Source: Gemmatimonadaceae bacterium
GTDB taxonomy: Bacteria > Gemmatimonadota > Gemmatimonadetes > Gemmatimonadales > Gemmatimonadaceae
DNA length: 34,303 nucleotides
NCBI GenBank assembly: GCA_013697785.1
Contig: JACCWE010000077.1
Coordinates: 1-34,303, forward strand
Direction: 5' to 3'
In this document: piece after piece, positions 8,436 through 16,082 of the stretch
Layout: each line of letters begins with the position of its first letter
Numbering within the stretch: position 1 is the first letter of the stretch
Position numbers and translations under genes: made by a program
The notes under the pieces: model-generated
The model's input: the letters and a program-made list of their open reading frames with translations, nothing else
The model's database searches: none
Told to the model about the DNA's origin: nothing

Positions 8436-8464
8436 AATATCATGATCGCGAGCGGCGGCGGCAA
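8436..8464 (-). promoter_or_regulatory. Promoter of the PLP decarboxylase, likely leaderless transcript
   Basis: On the minus strand, -35 TTGCCG (8459-8464) and -10 GATATT (8436-8441) have a 17-base spacer. Only eight bases (8428-8435) separate the -10 from the ATG at 8427, so transcription would start at or next to the start codon. Confidence 0.5.
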
Positions 8465-8550
8465 TCCGCTGTGTGACTGCACGCCGAACGGCTCAGCACG
8501 TACCTTGCACGGGGAGCAGGGAACACCCGTCCCGCACACAGGAGTCGCAA

Positions 8551-8877
8551 ATGCGAATGTTCACGATGGTTCTTCTTGCAGCATCGCTCGTCGCGTGCTC
8601 GCGAAAGGTCGAAGTCGGAAGTGCGCCGTCGCCGTCGAGTGGCATGGCGGTGAAGCTCACCAACAACGCCAGTCAGGCCGTGAACGCGTACGTGACGGCA
8701 GGCGGCGGCGATGTCTTCATCGGTCAGGTTGCCCCCAACAGCGTGAAGACGCTGGTGGTGTCTGGTGTGTCGTCGGGTAGCTCGGTGACGCTCAAGGCCA
8801 AGACCGCGGACGGCGCGCGCACGTATACAAAAGACAACGTGACGCTGAGCGAGAGCACGGACTGGACGGTCCCCTGA
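8551..8877 (+). CDS. Small lipoprotein of unknown function
   Basis: 108 residues. The start MRMFTMVLLAASLVAC is a lipoprotein signal peptide with lipobox LVAC, so the mature protein is anchored by the cysteine at about residue 16. The rest (about 90 residues) is Ser/Thr/Val rich and probably all beta: TNNASQAVNAYVTAGGG, GQVAPNSVKTLVVSG and VTLKAKTADGARTY look like strands of a small beta-sandwich. The ATG at 8551 is chosen because GGAG sits six bases upstream and the signal peptide begins there. A short CCCCT/AGGGG hairpin covers the stop codon. I recognise no named family. Confidence 0.8.
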   Translation: MRMFTMVLLAASLVACSRKVEVGSAPSPSSGMAVKLTNNASQAVNAYVTAGGGDVFIGQVAPNSVKTLVVSGVSSGSSVTLKAKTADGARTYTKDNVTLSESTDWTVP

Positions 8878-8895
8878 GAGGGGCGTAAGCGCGGG

Positions 8896-8924
8896 TTGCA
8901 CCGTATGTTACGACGGGATAACTT
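8896..8924 (+). promoter_or_regulatory. Strong sigma70-type promoter at the head of the long plus-strand gene array
   Basis: -35 TTGCAC (8896-8901), 17-base spacer, -10 TAACTT (8919-8924). The -10 is the same as that of the tRNA-Leu promoter in this window. Transcription would start about 8931, at a 7-bp hairpin (8930-8950), giving a leader of roughly 60 bases before the phosphatidyltransferase gene. Confidence 0.65.
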
Positions 8925-8929
8925 AACGG

Positions 8930-8950
8930 GCCGGAGCCACCCTCTCCGGC
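8930..8950 (+). other. Hairpin at the 5' end of the predicted leader
   Basis: GCCGGAG (8930-8936) pairs with CTCCGGC (8944-8950) around a seven-base loop. It would sit at the very 5' end of the message made from the promoter at 8896-8924 and could stabilise it. Confidence 0.4.
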
Positions 8951-8999
8951 TCGTCGCACGTGCGGAAGCTGCGATGCCAGCGGCATCGTGTGGGGACGG

Positions 9000-9704
9000 A
9001 TGAAGATACTGCCGGATTGGCTGAAATCGGGATATCTGCGCCTCATCGAGCCGGTGGCGCGGGGGCTGGTTCGCTACGACGTTCAACCGAACACGATCAC
9101 GACGGTCGGCACGCTCTGCACGATCGCCGGCGGCGTGTTGTACGGCCTCGGGCACATCAGAGCGGGCGGCTGGTTGCTCGGGTTGACGGCGCTTTTCGAC
9201 GTGCTGGATGGGATGGTGGCGCGTCGGACCGAGCGAAGCTCCGTGTTCGGCGCGTTTTACGATTCGACGCTCGATCGGGTCGCGGATGGCTTCGTGCTCG
9301 GCGGTCTCGCCGTGTTTTTCGCGACGCGTCCGGAGTGGTGGGGAACGCCGATGGTCGGCGTGTCCGTGCTCGGATTGGTTGGATCGTTCGTGACCTCGTA
9401 CACGAGAGCGCGAGCGGAAGGGTTGGGGATCGATGCACGGGTGGGAATCCTGCAGCGTCCCGAGCGCGTGGTGCTGCTGTCGGCACCGCAGGCGTTTTTC
9501 GGTTTGGCGTTTCATGGGCTCGTTCTGATCGCAATCATCGTTCTGTTGACCGTTACCGCGTGGATCACCGCGGCGCAGCGCGTCAGGGCCGTGTACCAGG
9601 GGCTGCAGACGCCCGAGGTGCCGGTACGCACGCTGCACGACACGACACGAGCGCGACCCTCGGGGGCACGCTCGCGGCGGCGGTTTATCGCGAAAGGAGA
9701 ATAA
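9000..9704 (+). CDS. CDP-alcohol phosphatidyltransferase, probable phosphatidylinositol-phosphate synthase
   Basis: 234 residues from the ATG at 9000; a GTG at 8988 is also possible. The CDP-alcohol phosphotransferase signature is complete: DVLDGMVARRTERSSVFGAF followed by YDSTLDR, giving the Dx2DGx2ARx8Gx3Dx3D metal and CDP site. Hydrophobic segments before and after fit the six-helix membrane fold. The enzyme joins CDP-diacylglycerol to an alcohol head group. The next gene, three bases on, makes myo-inositol 1-phosphate, the head group used by bacterial phosphatidylinositol-phosphate synthases in Actinobacteria and Bacteroides. That makes inositol phosphate the most probable acceptor. Glycerol phosphate (PgsA) is the main alternative. 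Confidence 0.85.
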   Translation: MKILPDWLKSGYLRLIEPVARGLVRYDVQPNTITTVGTLCTIAGGVLYGLGHIRAGGWLLGLTALFDVLDGMVARRTERSSVFGAFYDSTLDRVADGFVLGGLAVFFATRPEWWGTPMVGVSVLGLVGSFVTSYTRARAEGLGIDARVGILQRPERVVLLSAPQAFFGLAFHGLVLIAIIVLLTVTAWITAAQRVRAVYQGLQTPEVPVRTLHDTTRARPSGARSRRRFIAKGE

Positions 9705-9707
9705 GTC

Positions 9708-11057
9708 GTGCAGGGTACGACCTCGGGGAGCGGACGCCCCACGGGCGACAAGCCCGCAATTCGTCCGGCTGCCGGCCGCCTGGGTGTGTTGACCCCGGGA
9801 CTGGGCGCTGTGGCAACCACGTTCATGGCCGGTGTCGAAAGCATCCGGAAGGGGCATTCGAAGCCGATCGGCTCACTCACGCAGATGGCGACGATCCGCC
9901 TTGGCAAGCGCACGGAACAGCGTTCGCCGCTGATCAAGGACTTCGTTCCGCTCGCCGGGCTGGACGACATCGTCTTCGGCGCGTGGGATCCGATTCCCGA
10001 TGACGCGCTCACCGCCGCGCGGAAGGCCGGCGTGCTCGAGGAGAAGGATCTTCTCCCCGTCGCCGACTTCCTCTCGGCGATCAAGCCGATGCCGGCGGTC
10101 TTCGACAACAAGTACGTCACGCGCATCAACGGCACCAACGTGAAGACCGGCAAGACGAAGCGCGATCTGGCCGAGCAGCTGCGGCAGGACATTCGCGATT
10201 TCAAGACGAAGCACAAGCTCGATCGCGTCGTGATCGTGTGGTGCGCGTCCACCGAGATCTTCATCAAGCCTGGCCCGCAGCACGCCACGATCGAGCAGTT
10301 CGAGAAGGCGATGGAGCGGAATGACGATGCGATCGCGCCGTCGATGCTCTATGCCTATGCCGCGATCATGGAAGGCGTTCCGTACGCGAACGGCGCTCCG
10401 AATCTCGCCGTCGATACGCCCGCGCTCATTCAGCTCGCGAACGACAAGGGCGTGCCGATCATGGGCAAGGATTTCAAGACGGGGCAGACGTGGATGAAGA
10501 CCGTGATCGCGCCGGGGCTCAAGGCGCGCATGCTCGGGCTCGCGGGATGGTATTCCACGAACATCCTCGGCAATCGCGACGGCGAGGTACTCGACGATCC
10601 CGCGTCGTTCAAGACGAAGGAAGAATCGAAGCTCAGCGTGCTCCACGACATCCTGCAGCCCGAGACGTACCCCGACCTGTACAAGGACTTCGCGCACGTG
10701 GTGCGGATCAACTACTACCCGCCGCGCGGTGACAACAAGGAAGGATGGGACAACATCGACATCGTCGGGTGGATGGGGTACCCGATGCAGATCAAGATCA
10801 ACTTCCTCTGCCGCGACTCCATTCTCGCCGCGCCGATCGTCCTCGATCTTGCGCTGTTCATGGACTTCGCTCACCGCGCCGGGATGAAGGGAATCCAGGA
10901 ATGGCTCTCCTTCTACTTCAAGAGCCCGATGGCGGCCGCGGGACTGCATCCGGAGCACGATCTGTTCATTCAGCAGACGAAGCTCAAGAATACGCTGCGC
11001 CACTACATGGGCGAGGATCAGATCACCCACCTCGGCGTGGAATACTACGCCTCGTGA
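9708..11057 (+). CDS. ino1: myo-Inositol-1-phosphate synthase
   Basis: 449 residues from a GTG start, with AAAGGAG upstream overlapping the end of the previous gene. It converts glucose 6-phosphate to 1L-myo-inositol 1-phosphate using NAD. The Rossmann loop is GLGAVATTFMAGVESIRKG. Other family landmarks are GSLTQMATIRLGKR, INGTNVKTGKTKRDLAEQL, LGLAGWYSTNILGNRDGEVL and GYPMQIKINFLCRDSILAAP, where the lysines line the active site. The length matches bacterial and archaeal forms rather than the longer eukaryotic ones. Pairing with the upstream CDP-alcohol phosphatidyltransferase points to phosphatidylinositol synthesis. No phosphatase for the phosphorylated lipid intermediate is seen nearby. Confidence 0.94.
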   Translation: MQGTTSGSGRPTGDKPAIRPAAGRLGVLTPGLGAVATTFMAGVESIRKGHSKPIGSLTQMATIRLGKRTEQRSPLIKDFVPLAGLDDIVFGAWDPIPDDALTAARKAGVLEEKDLLPVADFLSAIKPMPAVFDNKYVTRINGTNVKTGKTKRDLAEQLRQDIRDFKTKHKLDRVVIVWCASTEIFIKPGPQHATIEQFEKAMERNDDAIAPSMLYAYAAIMEGVPYANGAPNLAVDTPALIQLANDKGVPIMGKDFKTGQTWMKTVIAPGLKARMLGLAGWYSTNILGNRDGEVLDDPASFKTKEESKLSVLHDILQPETYPDLYKDFAHVVRINYYPPRGDNKEGWDNIDIVGWMGYPMQIKINFLCRDSILAAPIVLDLALFMDFAHRAGMKGIQEWLSFYFKSPMAAAGLHPEHDLFIQQTKLKNTLRHYMGEDQITHLGVEYYAS

Positions 11058-11512
11058 GGATCGTCCGCGTGGCTCGTGTCGCTCTCACGCTCGCCCTCGG
11101 GTCGCTCGCCGCGGGGTCACTCGCCTCGTGCGGCCCCAAGGCGGCGGGTACGGCACCCACGGACTATCGTGCGTTCACCGCGCACTACGCCTTCAACATC
11201 ACGAGCGAACCGTCGCCACCGTATGCGCGCGAGAAGACCGTCTTCAGGATTCGCGTGCGCGACAAGAACTCCTCGCAACCGATCGAAGGTGGCGAGGGAC
11301 TGCTCTACGGCAACACGGAAGATGGCAGTGGCAAGGTCTGGGACAGCTTCACGCAGGGGCAGGCACCCGGCACCTACACGGCGACGGTGCACTTCGTCGT
11401 CGCCAACAACTGGGGGCTCGCGCTCCAGTTCCGAAAGGATTCGACGCAGACGCTCGAGAAAGTCGACACGTGGTATCAGCAGGTTCTTCCCGAACGAGCG
11501 GCCACTCACTGA
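11054..11512 (+). CDS. Lipoprotein with a beta-sandwich-like domain (YtkA/FixH-like possible)
   Basis: 152 residues. The GTG start overlaps the inositol synthase stop as GTGA, so translation is coupled. The N-terminus is VARVALTLALGSLAAGSLASC, a lipoprotein signal with lipobox LASC. The mature part has a strand pattern around KTVFRIRVRDKNSSQPIEGG and QGQAPGTYTATVHFVVANN ending in GLALQFRKDS. That pattern resembles YtkA-like or other immunoglobulin-like domains that expose a Thr/Tyr-rich strand. The resemblance is by eye only. It may be a surface or periplasmic protein linked to envelope lipids; no function can be assigned. Confidence 0.75.
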   Translation: MRIVRVARVALTLALGSLAAGSLASCGPKAAGTAPTDYRAFTAHYAFNITSEPSPPYAREKTVFRIRVRDKNSSQPIEGGEGLLYGNTEDGSGKVWDSFTQGQAPGTYTATVHFVVANNWGLALQFRKDSTQTLEKVDTWYQQVLPERAATH

Positions 11513-11516
11513 CCTG

Positions 11517-11810
11517 ATGCAACACTTTTATCGAAGCCATCTCGGCATCGACGAGGTCCTCGCGCTCGCGGAGCAGTTCTTCCCGACGCTCGGTCTCGTC
11601 AACGCGCCGAAGACGCCGCGCACCCGAACCTTCTCGGGCGAGCTCGGCACCGTGCAAATCAGCGCGCGCCCCGAAGGCGGACACTATCTGTTCATCGAGG
11701 CGGTCACCGATCAGGCAGGCGAGAGCCGGCTCGATCGCAACGTGAAGCGCTTCTTCGTGCTCGTGCATCGGGTGGCCAATCCCGCGCACAAGCTCGCGGC
11801 GGCCTACTGA
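11517..11810 (+). CDS. Small conserved-looking hypothetical protein upstream of E1 alpha
   Basis: 97 residues, starting at ATG 11517, four bases after the lipoprotein stop. There is no signal peptide or membrane segment. The sequence FYRSHLGIDEVLALAEQFFP followed by beta-type stretches such as GTVQISARPEGGHYLFIEAV suggests a small alpha/beta protein. The stop codon shares its last base with the E1 alpha start (TGATG), so the two are translated together. No strong Shine-Dalgarno is visible. I do not recognise the family. Its position suggests a link to the dehydrogenase complex, which is inference only. Confidence 0.7.
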   Translation: MQHFYRSHLGIDEVLALAEQFFPTLGLVNAPKTPRTRTFSGELGTVQISARPEGGHYLFIEAVTDQAGESRLDRNVKRFFVLVHRVANPAHKLAAAY

Positions 11811-12916
11811 TGGCCACCAGCACCACGTCGCGCGCGCCGTCGCGCCCTTCGGATGCGCTGACACTCGAGAGGAAGGTCGAGCTCTACTACTGGATGCGTC
11901 TCACGCGCTCGCTCGAGGAGCGGCTCGTGAACCTCTACCGCCAGACGAAGGTGGTGGGCGGACTCTTTCGCTCACTCGGGCAGGAGGCGGACGCGGTCGG
12001 CAGCGCGTTCGCGCTCGATCGCACGAAGGGCGACATCCTCAGCCCGCTCATTCGCAATCTCGGCTCGATGCTCGTGCAGGGCGCAGAGCCACTCGAGATC
12101 ATCCGCCAGTACATGGCGAAGGGCGATTCCCCAACGCGCGGCCGCGAGCTCAACATCCATTTCGGCGATACGGTGCGCGGCTTCGTCGGACAGATCTCAC
12201 ATCTCGGTGACATGGTGCCGGTGATGGCGGGAGTGACCCTGTCGTTCAAGCTGCGCAACGAGAAGCGCGTCGGAATGGTCTACGTCGGCGATGGCGCGAC
12301 TTCAACGGGTGCATTCCACGAGGGGATCAACTTTGCGGCGGTGCAGCGCTGCCCGCTCGTCGTGATCGTCGAGAACAACGGCTACGCCTACTCGACGCCG
12401 AACTCGAAGCAGAGCGCAGTGAAGGAGTTCAAGGACAAGGCGATGGCCTACGGCATTCCCGGCATTCGCGCCGACGGCAACGATGTGCTCGCGACGTACG
12501 ATGTCACGCGCGATGCGGTCGACCGCGCGCGCCGCGGCGAGGGCGTCACGCTCATCGAGCTCATGACGTACCGCCGCAAGGGCCACGCTGAGCACGACAA
12601 TCAGTCATACGTGCCCGACGGCGAGATCGAGCGCTGGGAAAAGCAGAACGATCCAATCAATCGCTACGTGCGCGTCTTGCTCGAGGAGCTGCAGGTGGAA
12701 AAGAAGGAGCTCGACGCGATCGATGCGCGCGTGATCTCGGAGATCGACGCCGCGACGGATCTCGCCGAGCAGTCGCCGGCGGCTGAGCCCACCGACGCAC
12801 TGCATGGTGTGTACGCGGTGCCCGCCCAGGTCGAACCACTCTGGTATCGCGCCGGCGTTCGATCGGCCGTCGAGAAGAACGAGCGCGCAGCGGGATGGGG
12901 AACGTTCAATGGCTGA
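11810..12916 (+). CDS. pdhA: 2-oxoacid (pyruvate or branched-chain) dehydrogenase E1 component, alpha subunit
   Basis: 368 residues. E1 alpha binds thiamine diphosphate and, with E1 beta, decarboxylates a 2-oxoacid and acylates the lipoyl group of E2. The ThDP motif is complete: GDGATSTGAFHEGINFAAVQ through VENNGYAYS (GDG...NN). RSLGQEADAVGSAF, SPTRGRELNIHFGD and TYRRKGHAEHDNQSY match conserved active-site and phosphorylation-loop regions of the alpha family. The start is the ATG overlapping the previous stop. E1 beta starts inside the last eight bases, so subunits are made in equal amounts. Pyruvate versus branched-chain substrate cannot be decided from sequence alone; the gene symbol is provisional. 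Confidence 0.92.
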   Translation: MATSTTSRAPSRPSDALTLERKVELYYWMRLTRSLEERLVNLYRQTKVVGGLFRSLGQEADAVGSAFALDRTKGDILSPLIRNLGSMLVQGAEPLEIIRQYMAKGDSPTRGRELNIHFGDTVRGFVGQISHLGDMVPVMAGVTLSFKLRNEKRVGMVYVGDGATSTGAFHEGINFAAVQRCPLVVIVENNGYAYSTPNSKQSAVKEFKDKAMAYGIPGIRADGNDVLATYDVTRDAVDRARRGEGVTLIELMTYRRKGHAEHDNQSYVPDGEIERWEKQNDPINRYVRVLLEELQVEKKELDAIDARVISEIDAATDLAEQSPAAEPTDALHGVYAVPAQVEPLWYRAGVRSAVEKNERAAGWGTFNG

Positions 12917-13886
12917 GATCACGTATCTCGAAGCGATTCGCGAAGCGCTCTTCGAAGAGATGGAGCGCGACAGCAACGTCTTCTGCATGGGCGAGGACAT
13001 CGGCGCGTACGGCGGCGCATTCAAGGTCACCGAGGGGCTGATGGCGAAGTACGGCGATCAGCGTGTGATCGATACGCCGATCTCGGAGGCCGGATTCGTC
13101 GGCGCAGCGGCGGGCGCGTCGCACATGGGGATGCGGCCGGTGGTCGAGATGCAGTTCATCGACTTCATCTCGTGTGCGTACGACATGCTGACGAACTACA
13201 TCGCGACCGCTCGCTACCGGGCCTTTCTTCCGTGCCCGCTGGTTGTGCGCGGCCCATCGGGCGGCTACGTGCGCGGCGGCCCGTTCCACTCGCAGAATCC
13301 GGAAGCCGCATTTCTGCACACGCCGGGGCTCAAGATCGTCTATCCCGCTACGGCGTCGGATGCGAAGGGACTCTTGAAGGCCGCGATCCGCGACGACGAT
13401 CCGGTGCTCTTCTTCGAGCACAAGTATCTCTATCGGCGCATCAAGGAGGAGATGCCCGCCGGCGATCACGTGGTGGAGATCGGGAAGGCGCGCGTCGCGC
13501 GCGAGGGAAAGGATCTCTCGATCATCACCTACGCCGCGACGGTGTGGAAGGCGCTCGAAGCCGCGGAGCAGCTCGAGAAGGAGGACGGACTCTCCGTCGA
13601 GGTGATCGATCTCCGCACGCTGCTGCCGATGGACGATGAGGCAATCATTGCCACGGTGAAGAAGACCAACCGCGTGCTGATCGTGCACGAGGATACGCGA
13701 ACGGGTGGTGTGGCCGGTGAGATCGCAGCGCGCATCAACGAACACGCGTTCGAGTGGCTGGATGCGCCGATCCTGCGCGTGACGGCCGCCGATGTGCCGC
13801 TTCCATTCGCGCCGCCGCTCGAGGACTACGTGCTGCCGCAGGTTGCGGACATCGTGTCGGTCGCGCGGAAGCTGGCCGCGTATTGA
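12909..13886 (+). CDS. pdhB: 2-oxoacid (pyruvate or branched-chain) dehydrogenase E1 component, beta subunit
   Basis: 325 residues, the normal length. Landmarks are the N-terminal TYLEAIREALFEEMERD, FCMGEDIGAYGGAFKVTEGL, the Glu-bearing RVIDTPISEAGFVGAAAGA, and VVRGPSGGYVRGGPFHSQNPE with the catalytic-channel histidine region. The C-terminal transketolase domain shows VEVIDLRTLLPMDDEAI and HEDTRTGGVAGEIAARI. The ATG at 12909 lies eight bases before the end of E1 alpha, so translation is coupled. It forms an alpha2beta2 E1 with the previous gene. Confidence 0.93.
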   Translation: MAEITYLEAIREALFEEMERDSNVFCMGEDIGAYGGAFKVTEGLMAKYGDQRVIDTPISEAGFVGAAAGASHMGMRPVVEMQFIDFISCAYDMLTNYIATARYRAFLPCPLVVRGPSGGYVRGGPFHSQNPEAAFLHTPGLKIVYPATASDAKGLLKAAIRDDDPVLFFEHKYLYRRIKEEMPAGDHVVEIGKARVAREGKDLSIITYAATVWKALEAAEQLEKEDGLSVEVIDLRTLLPMDDEAIIATVKKTNRVLIVHEDTRTGGVAGEIAARINEHAFEWLDAPILRVTAADVPLPFAPPLEDYVLPQVADIVSVARKLAAY

Positions 13887-13888
13887 GC

Positions 13889-14170
13889 GTGGCCGCGCTG
13901 GAGGACGAGACGAGGCCGAGCCGGTGGCGCTACCTCGTGGCGCTCCCGTTTGCGCTGGTTGGCTACCTGTCGGGCGGGATGATCGGCGTGTTCGTGGCGA
14001 AGGCGGTGGGCGGGTTTCAGAAATGCACTCCGGCCGAGGGCTTCCCGGCGTGTAACTTTGAGCCGTACCTGCAGGCGGGTTCGCTGGTGGGGTTGTTGAT
14101 CCTGCCGGGGGTTCTGGTGTGGCGGCTGTGGCAGAGCGACGCCGCGTATCGACATTCACAGCGAGGGTGA
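13889..14170 (+). CDS. Small two-helix membrane protein between E1 beta and E2
   Basis: 93 residues from a GTG two bases after the E1 beta stop; a TTG at 13883, overlapping that stop, is the alternative start. Two hydrophobic helices are clear: YLVALPFALVGYLSGGMIGV and AGSLVGLLILPGVLVWRLW. Between them is a loop with two cysteines (KCTPAEGFPACNF) that probably faces outside and could form a disulfide. Arg/Lys-rich ends follow the positive-inside rule for a hairpin protein. No family is recognised. It is four bases upstream of E2, so it is made with the dehydrogenase complex, perhaps tethering it to the membrane (speculation). Confidence 0.7.
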   Translation: MAALEDETRPSRWRYLVALPFALVGYLSGGMIGVFVAKAVGGFQKCTPAEGFPACNFEPYLQAGSLVGLLILPGVLVWRLWQSDAAYRHSQRG

Positions 14171-14173
14171 TTC

Positions 14174-15553
14174 GTGGCTCGGATGGACGTAATCATGCCG
14201 CAGATGGGCGAGTCGATTGCCGAGGGTACGCTCTCGCGCTGGCTCAAGGCGGTTGGGGATGAGGTAAAGCGCGACGAGCCGATCTTCGAGATTTCCACGG
14301 ACAAGGTGGATGCGGAGATTCCGGCGCCGGCTGCAGGCATCCTGGCCGAGATTCTGGTGGTGCAGGGGCAGACGGTCCCGGTGCAGACGGTGGTCGCGAG
14401 ACTGGAGACCGACAAGGCTGCGTACGCGGCGGGGAAGGGTGCGCCGGCGGGTGCACCGGCGGCGGTGGCGCCGGTTGCGGTGGCGGCAGCGGCTGGGGGG
14501 CCCCCCCCGAAGAGCGAAGGTAGTGCGCCTACTCCCGCTCCCTCGCATCCATCGCCCTCCGCCCCACACAGTCCCGCCCCCTCGGGCAACGGCAACTCGT
14601 TCGAGGAGCGCGTCCGTACCCGCTCCTCTCCGCTCGTCCGCAAGATCGCCGCGGAGCACGGTCTGGAGATCACCGCAATGCAGGGCAGCGGGGTCGCCGG
14701 ACGCGTCACGAAGAAGGACCTCGAGCCGTATCTCGCGGGCGGGGCCAAGCAGGGCTCCGCTCCATCGCGACCGCCCGTGCCGCCGTCGATGCACGCGCCC
14801 GCAGGTGCGAGCGCCGAGTCGCACGGTCCGGCGCCCGAGGCGTGGGCCGGTGATCTCGTCGAGCCCATGACGCCGATGCGCCAGCGGATAGCGCAGCACA
14901 TGGTCCAGTCGCGCCGCACCGCCGCGCACGTCACCTCGTTCTTCGAGGTCGATCTCACACGCGTCTCGCGCATCCGCGCGAAGCAGCGCGCAGCGATCGA
15001 AGCGGCGACCGGCTACAAGCTGAGCTATCTCCCGTTCATCATCAGCGCGGTCGTCGACGGACTGAAAAAGTTCCCCGTCATGAACGCGGCAGTGAGCGGC
15101 AACAACATAATCTACCGCAAGCAGTACAACATCGGGATAGCCGTCGCGCTCGACTGGGGGCTCATCGTTCCCGTCATCAAGAAGGCCGATGATCTCTCGC
15201 TTTCGGGACTCACGCGCGCGCTCAATGATCTCGCCTTGCGCGCCCGCGCGAAGAAGCTCGATCCGCGCGAAGTGCAGGATGGCACCTTCACCATCACCAA
15301 TCCCGGCATCTTCGGCTCTGTGATGGGCACGCCGATCATCAGCCAGCCCCAGGTCGCGATCCTCGGACTCGGCGCGATCGAGAAGCGCCCCAAGGTGATC
15401 ACCGGCGCCGACGGCGAAGACACCATCGCGATTCGCACGTGCGCGTTCTTCTCCATCTCGTTCGATCATCGCATCATCGATGGCGCGGTTGCCGACGAGT
15501 TCCTGGCCTTCGTCAAGAAAACGCTCGAGAGCTTTCCAGAGTCGGGTAGCTGA
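14174..15553 (+). CDS. pdhC: 2-oxoacid dehydrogenase E2, dihydrolipoamide acyltransferase
   Basis: 459 residues from GTG. Domain order: one lipoyl domain (residues 1-80) with the lipoylated lysine in EISTDKVDAEIPAPAAG; an Ala/Pro/Ser-rich linker; the E1/E3-binding domain SPLVRKIAAEHGLEITAMQG with VAGRVTKKDLEPYL; a second linker; and the acyltransferase core ending in FDHRIIDGAVADEFL, with the catalytic His and Asp of HxxxDG. The core helix region MTPMRQRIAQHMVQSR is typical of branched-chain-type E2. The first linker contains a run of six G followed by eight C (14495-14508), where slippage would shift the frame. No E3 (lipoamide dehydrogenase) gene is adjacent. Confidence 0.93.
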   Translation: MARMDVIMPQMGESIAEGTLSRWLKAVGDEVKRDEPIFEISTDKVDAEIPAPAAGILAEILVVQGQTVPVQTVVARLETDKAAYAAGKGAPAGAPAAVAPVAVAAAAGGPPPKSEGSAPTPAPSHPSPSAPHSPAPSGNGNSFEERVRTRSSPLVRKIAAEHGLEITAMQGSGVAGRVTKKDLEPYLAGGAKQGSAPSRPPVPPSMHAPAGASAESHGPAPEAWAGDLVEPMTPMRQRIAQHMVQSRRTAAHVTSFFEVDLTRVSRIRAKQRAAIEAATGYKLSYLPFIISAVVDGLKKFPVMNAAVSGNNIIYRKQYNIGIAVALDWGLIVPVIKKADDLSLSGLTRALNDLALRARAKKLDPREVQDGTFTITNPGIFGSVMGTPIISQPQVAILGLGAIEKRPKVITGADGEDTIAIRTCAFFSISFDHRIIDGAVADEFLAFVKKTLESFPESGS

Positions 15554-15555
15554 TC

Positions 15556-15816
15556 GTGCCTCGCTGGCTGACGTTGCAGCGCTCGATCGTCCCCGCCGGC
15601 GAGCGCAAGAAGTTCATGGAGCGTCTGCGCGCCCGGCGCGCCTACTATTCAGAGGCGAAGTGCGGCTTCTGGATTTTCGAGGAGAGCGGCCTTCCCGGCG
15701 CGCTCATCGAGTTCGTCGAAGCTCCGGATCGCGAGACGCTCGAGAGCGCGCTCGCCGGTGCGCCCGACCACATCGTGGACACGGGTCGAATCTACCGCGA
15801 AGTGGAGAGCAGCTGA
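15556..15816 (+). CDS. Small hypothetical protein downstream of E2
   Basis: 86 residues from a GTG two bases after the E2 stop. No signal peptide or membrane helix. Basic N-terminal half (RSIVPAGERKKFMERLRARR) and an acidic, strand-like half (CGFWIFEESGLPGALIEFVE, then ETLESALAG). The alternation of strands and helices is compatible with a ferredoxin-like or dimeric alpha/beta-barrel fold, seen only as a pattern. It overlaps the next small gene by one base (TGATG). I do not recognise the family. Coupling suggests it works with its small neighbour. Confidence 0.68.
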   Translation: MPRWLTLQRSIVPAGERKKFMERLRARRAYYSEAKCGFWIFEESGLPGALIEFVEAPDRETLESALAGAPDHIVDTGRIYREVESS

Positions 15817-16082
15817 TGCCCGTGCGCACTGTGGAGATCGGCGGCCACACATGGGAGGTCTCCCCCTCCGGCCGCGTCACCCCGAACGACCGCGATGAGT
15901 TCTCCCTCGTCTTTGCGCGGCGCGACATCGTGCCGCCCGAGATTCGTGTGACGCGCTACTCGCCCGTCGGCGCGCGCTGGCGCGAGCAGTCGCTCGCCGA
16001 GCTCGGCGCCGAGGATCTCGCCCGACTCTTCGCGCAATCGCAGCCGGGGATCATGTCGCCCGAGCGAGGCTATCGCGCGTGA
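15816..16082 (+). CDS. Small hypothetical protein before the PHP-domain gene
   Basis: 88 residues; the ATG shares its first base with the previous stop. The N-terminus VRTVEIGGHTWEVSPSGRVT reads as a beta-hairpin, then DEFSLVFARRD and IRVTRYSPVGARWREQSLAE. The C-terminal LARLFAQSQPGIMSP is helical. No cysteines, signal or membrane segment. It overlaps the PHP gene by four bases (GTGA). The frame is open further upstream inside E2, but that part is a shadow of E2. Family and function unknown. Confidence 0.68.
   Translation: MPVRTVEIGGHTWEVSPSGRVTPNDRDEFSLVFARRDIVPPEIRVTRYSPVGARWREQSLAELGAEDLARLFAQSQPGIMSPERGYRA

Noticed and set aside
8142-8780. Plus-strand frame with an ATG at 8441 preceded by GGAG
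   Set aside because: It runs across the lipoprotein gene in another frame, lacks any domain, and the GGAG-ATG arises from the decarboxylase promoter region read in reverse.
12906-14159. 417-residue minus-strand frame over E1 beta
   Set aside because: Antisense shadow, Arg/His/Asp-rich, with no recognised domain; E1 beta on plus is certain.
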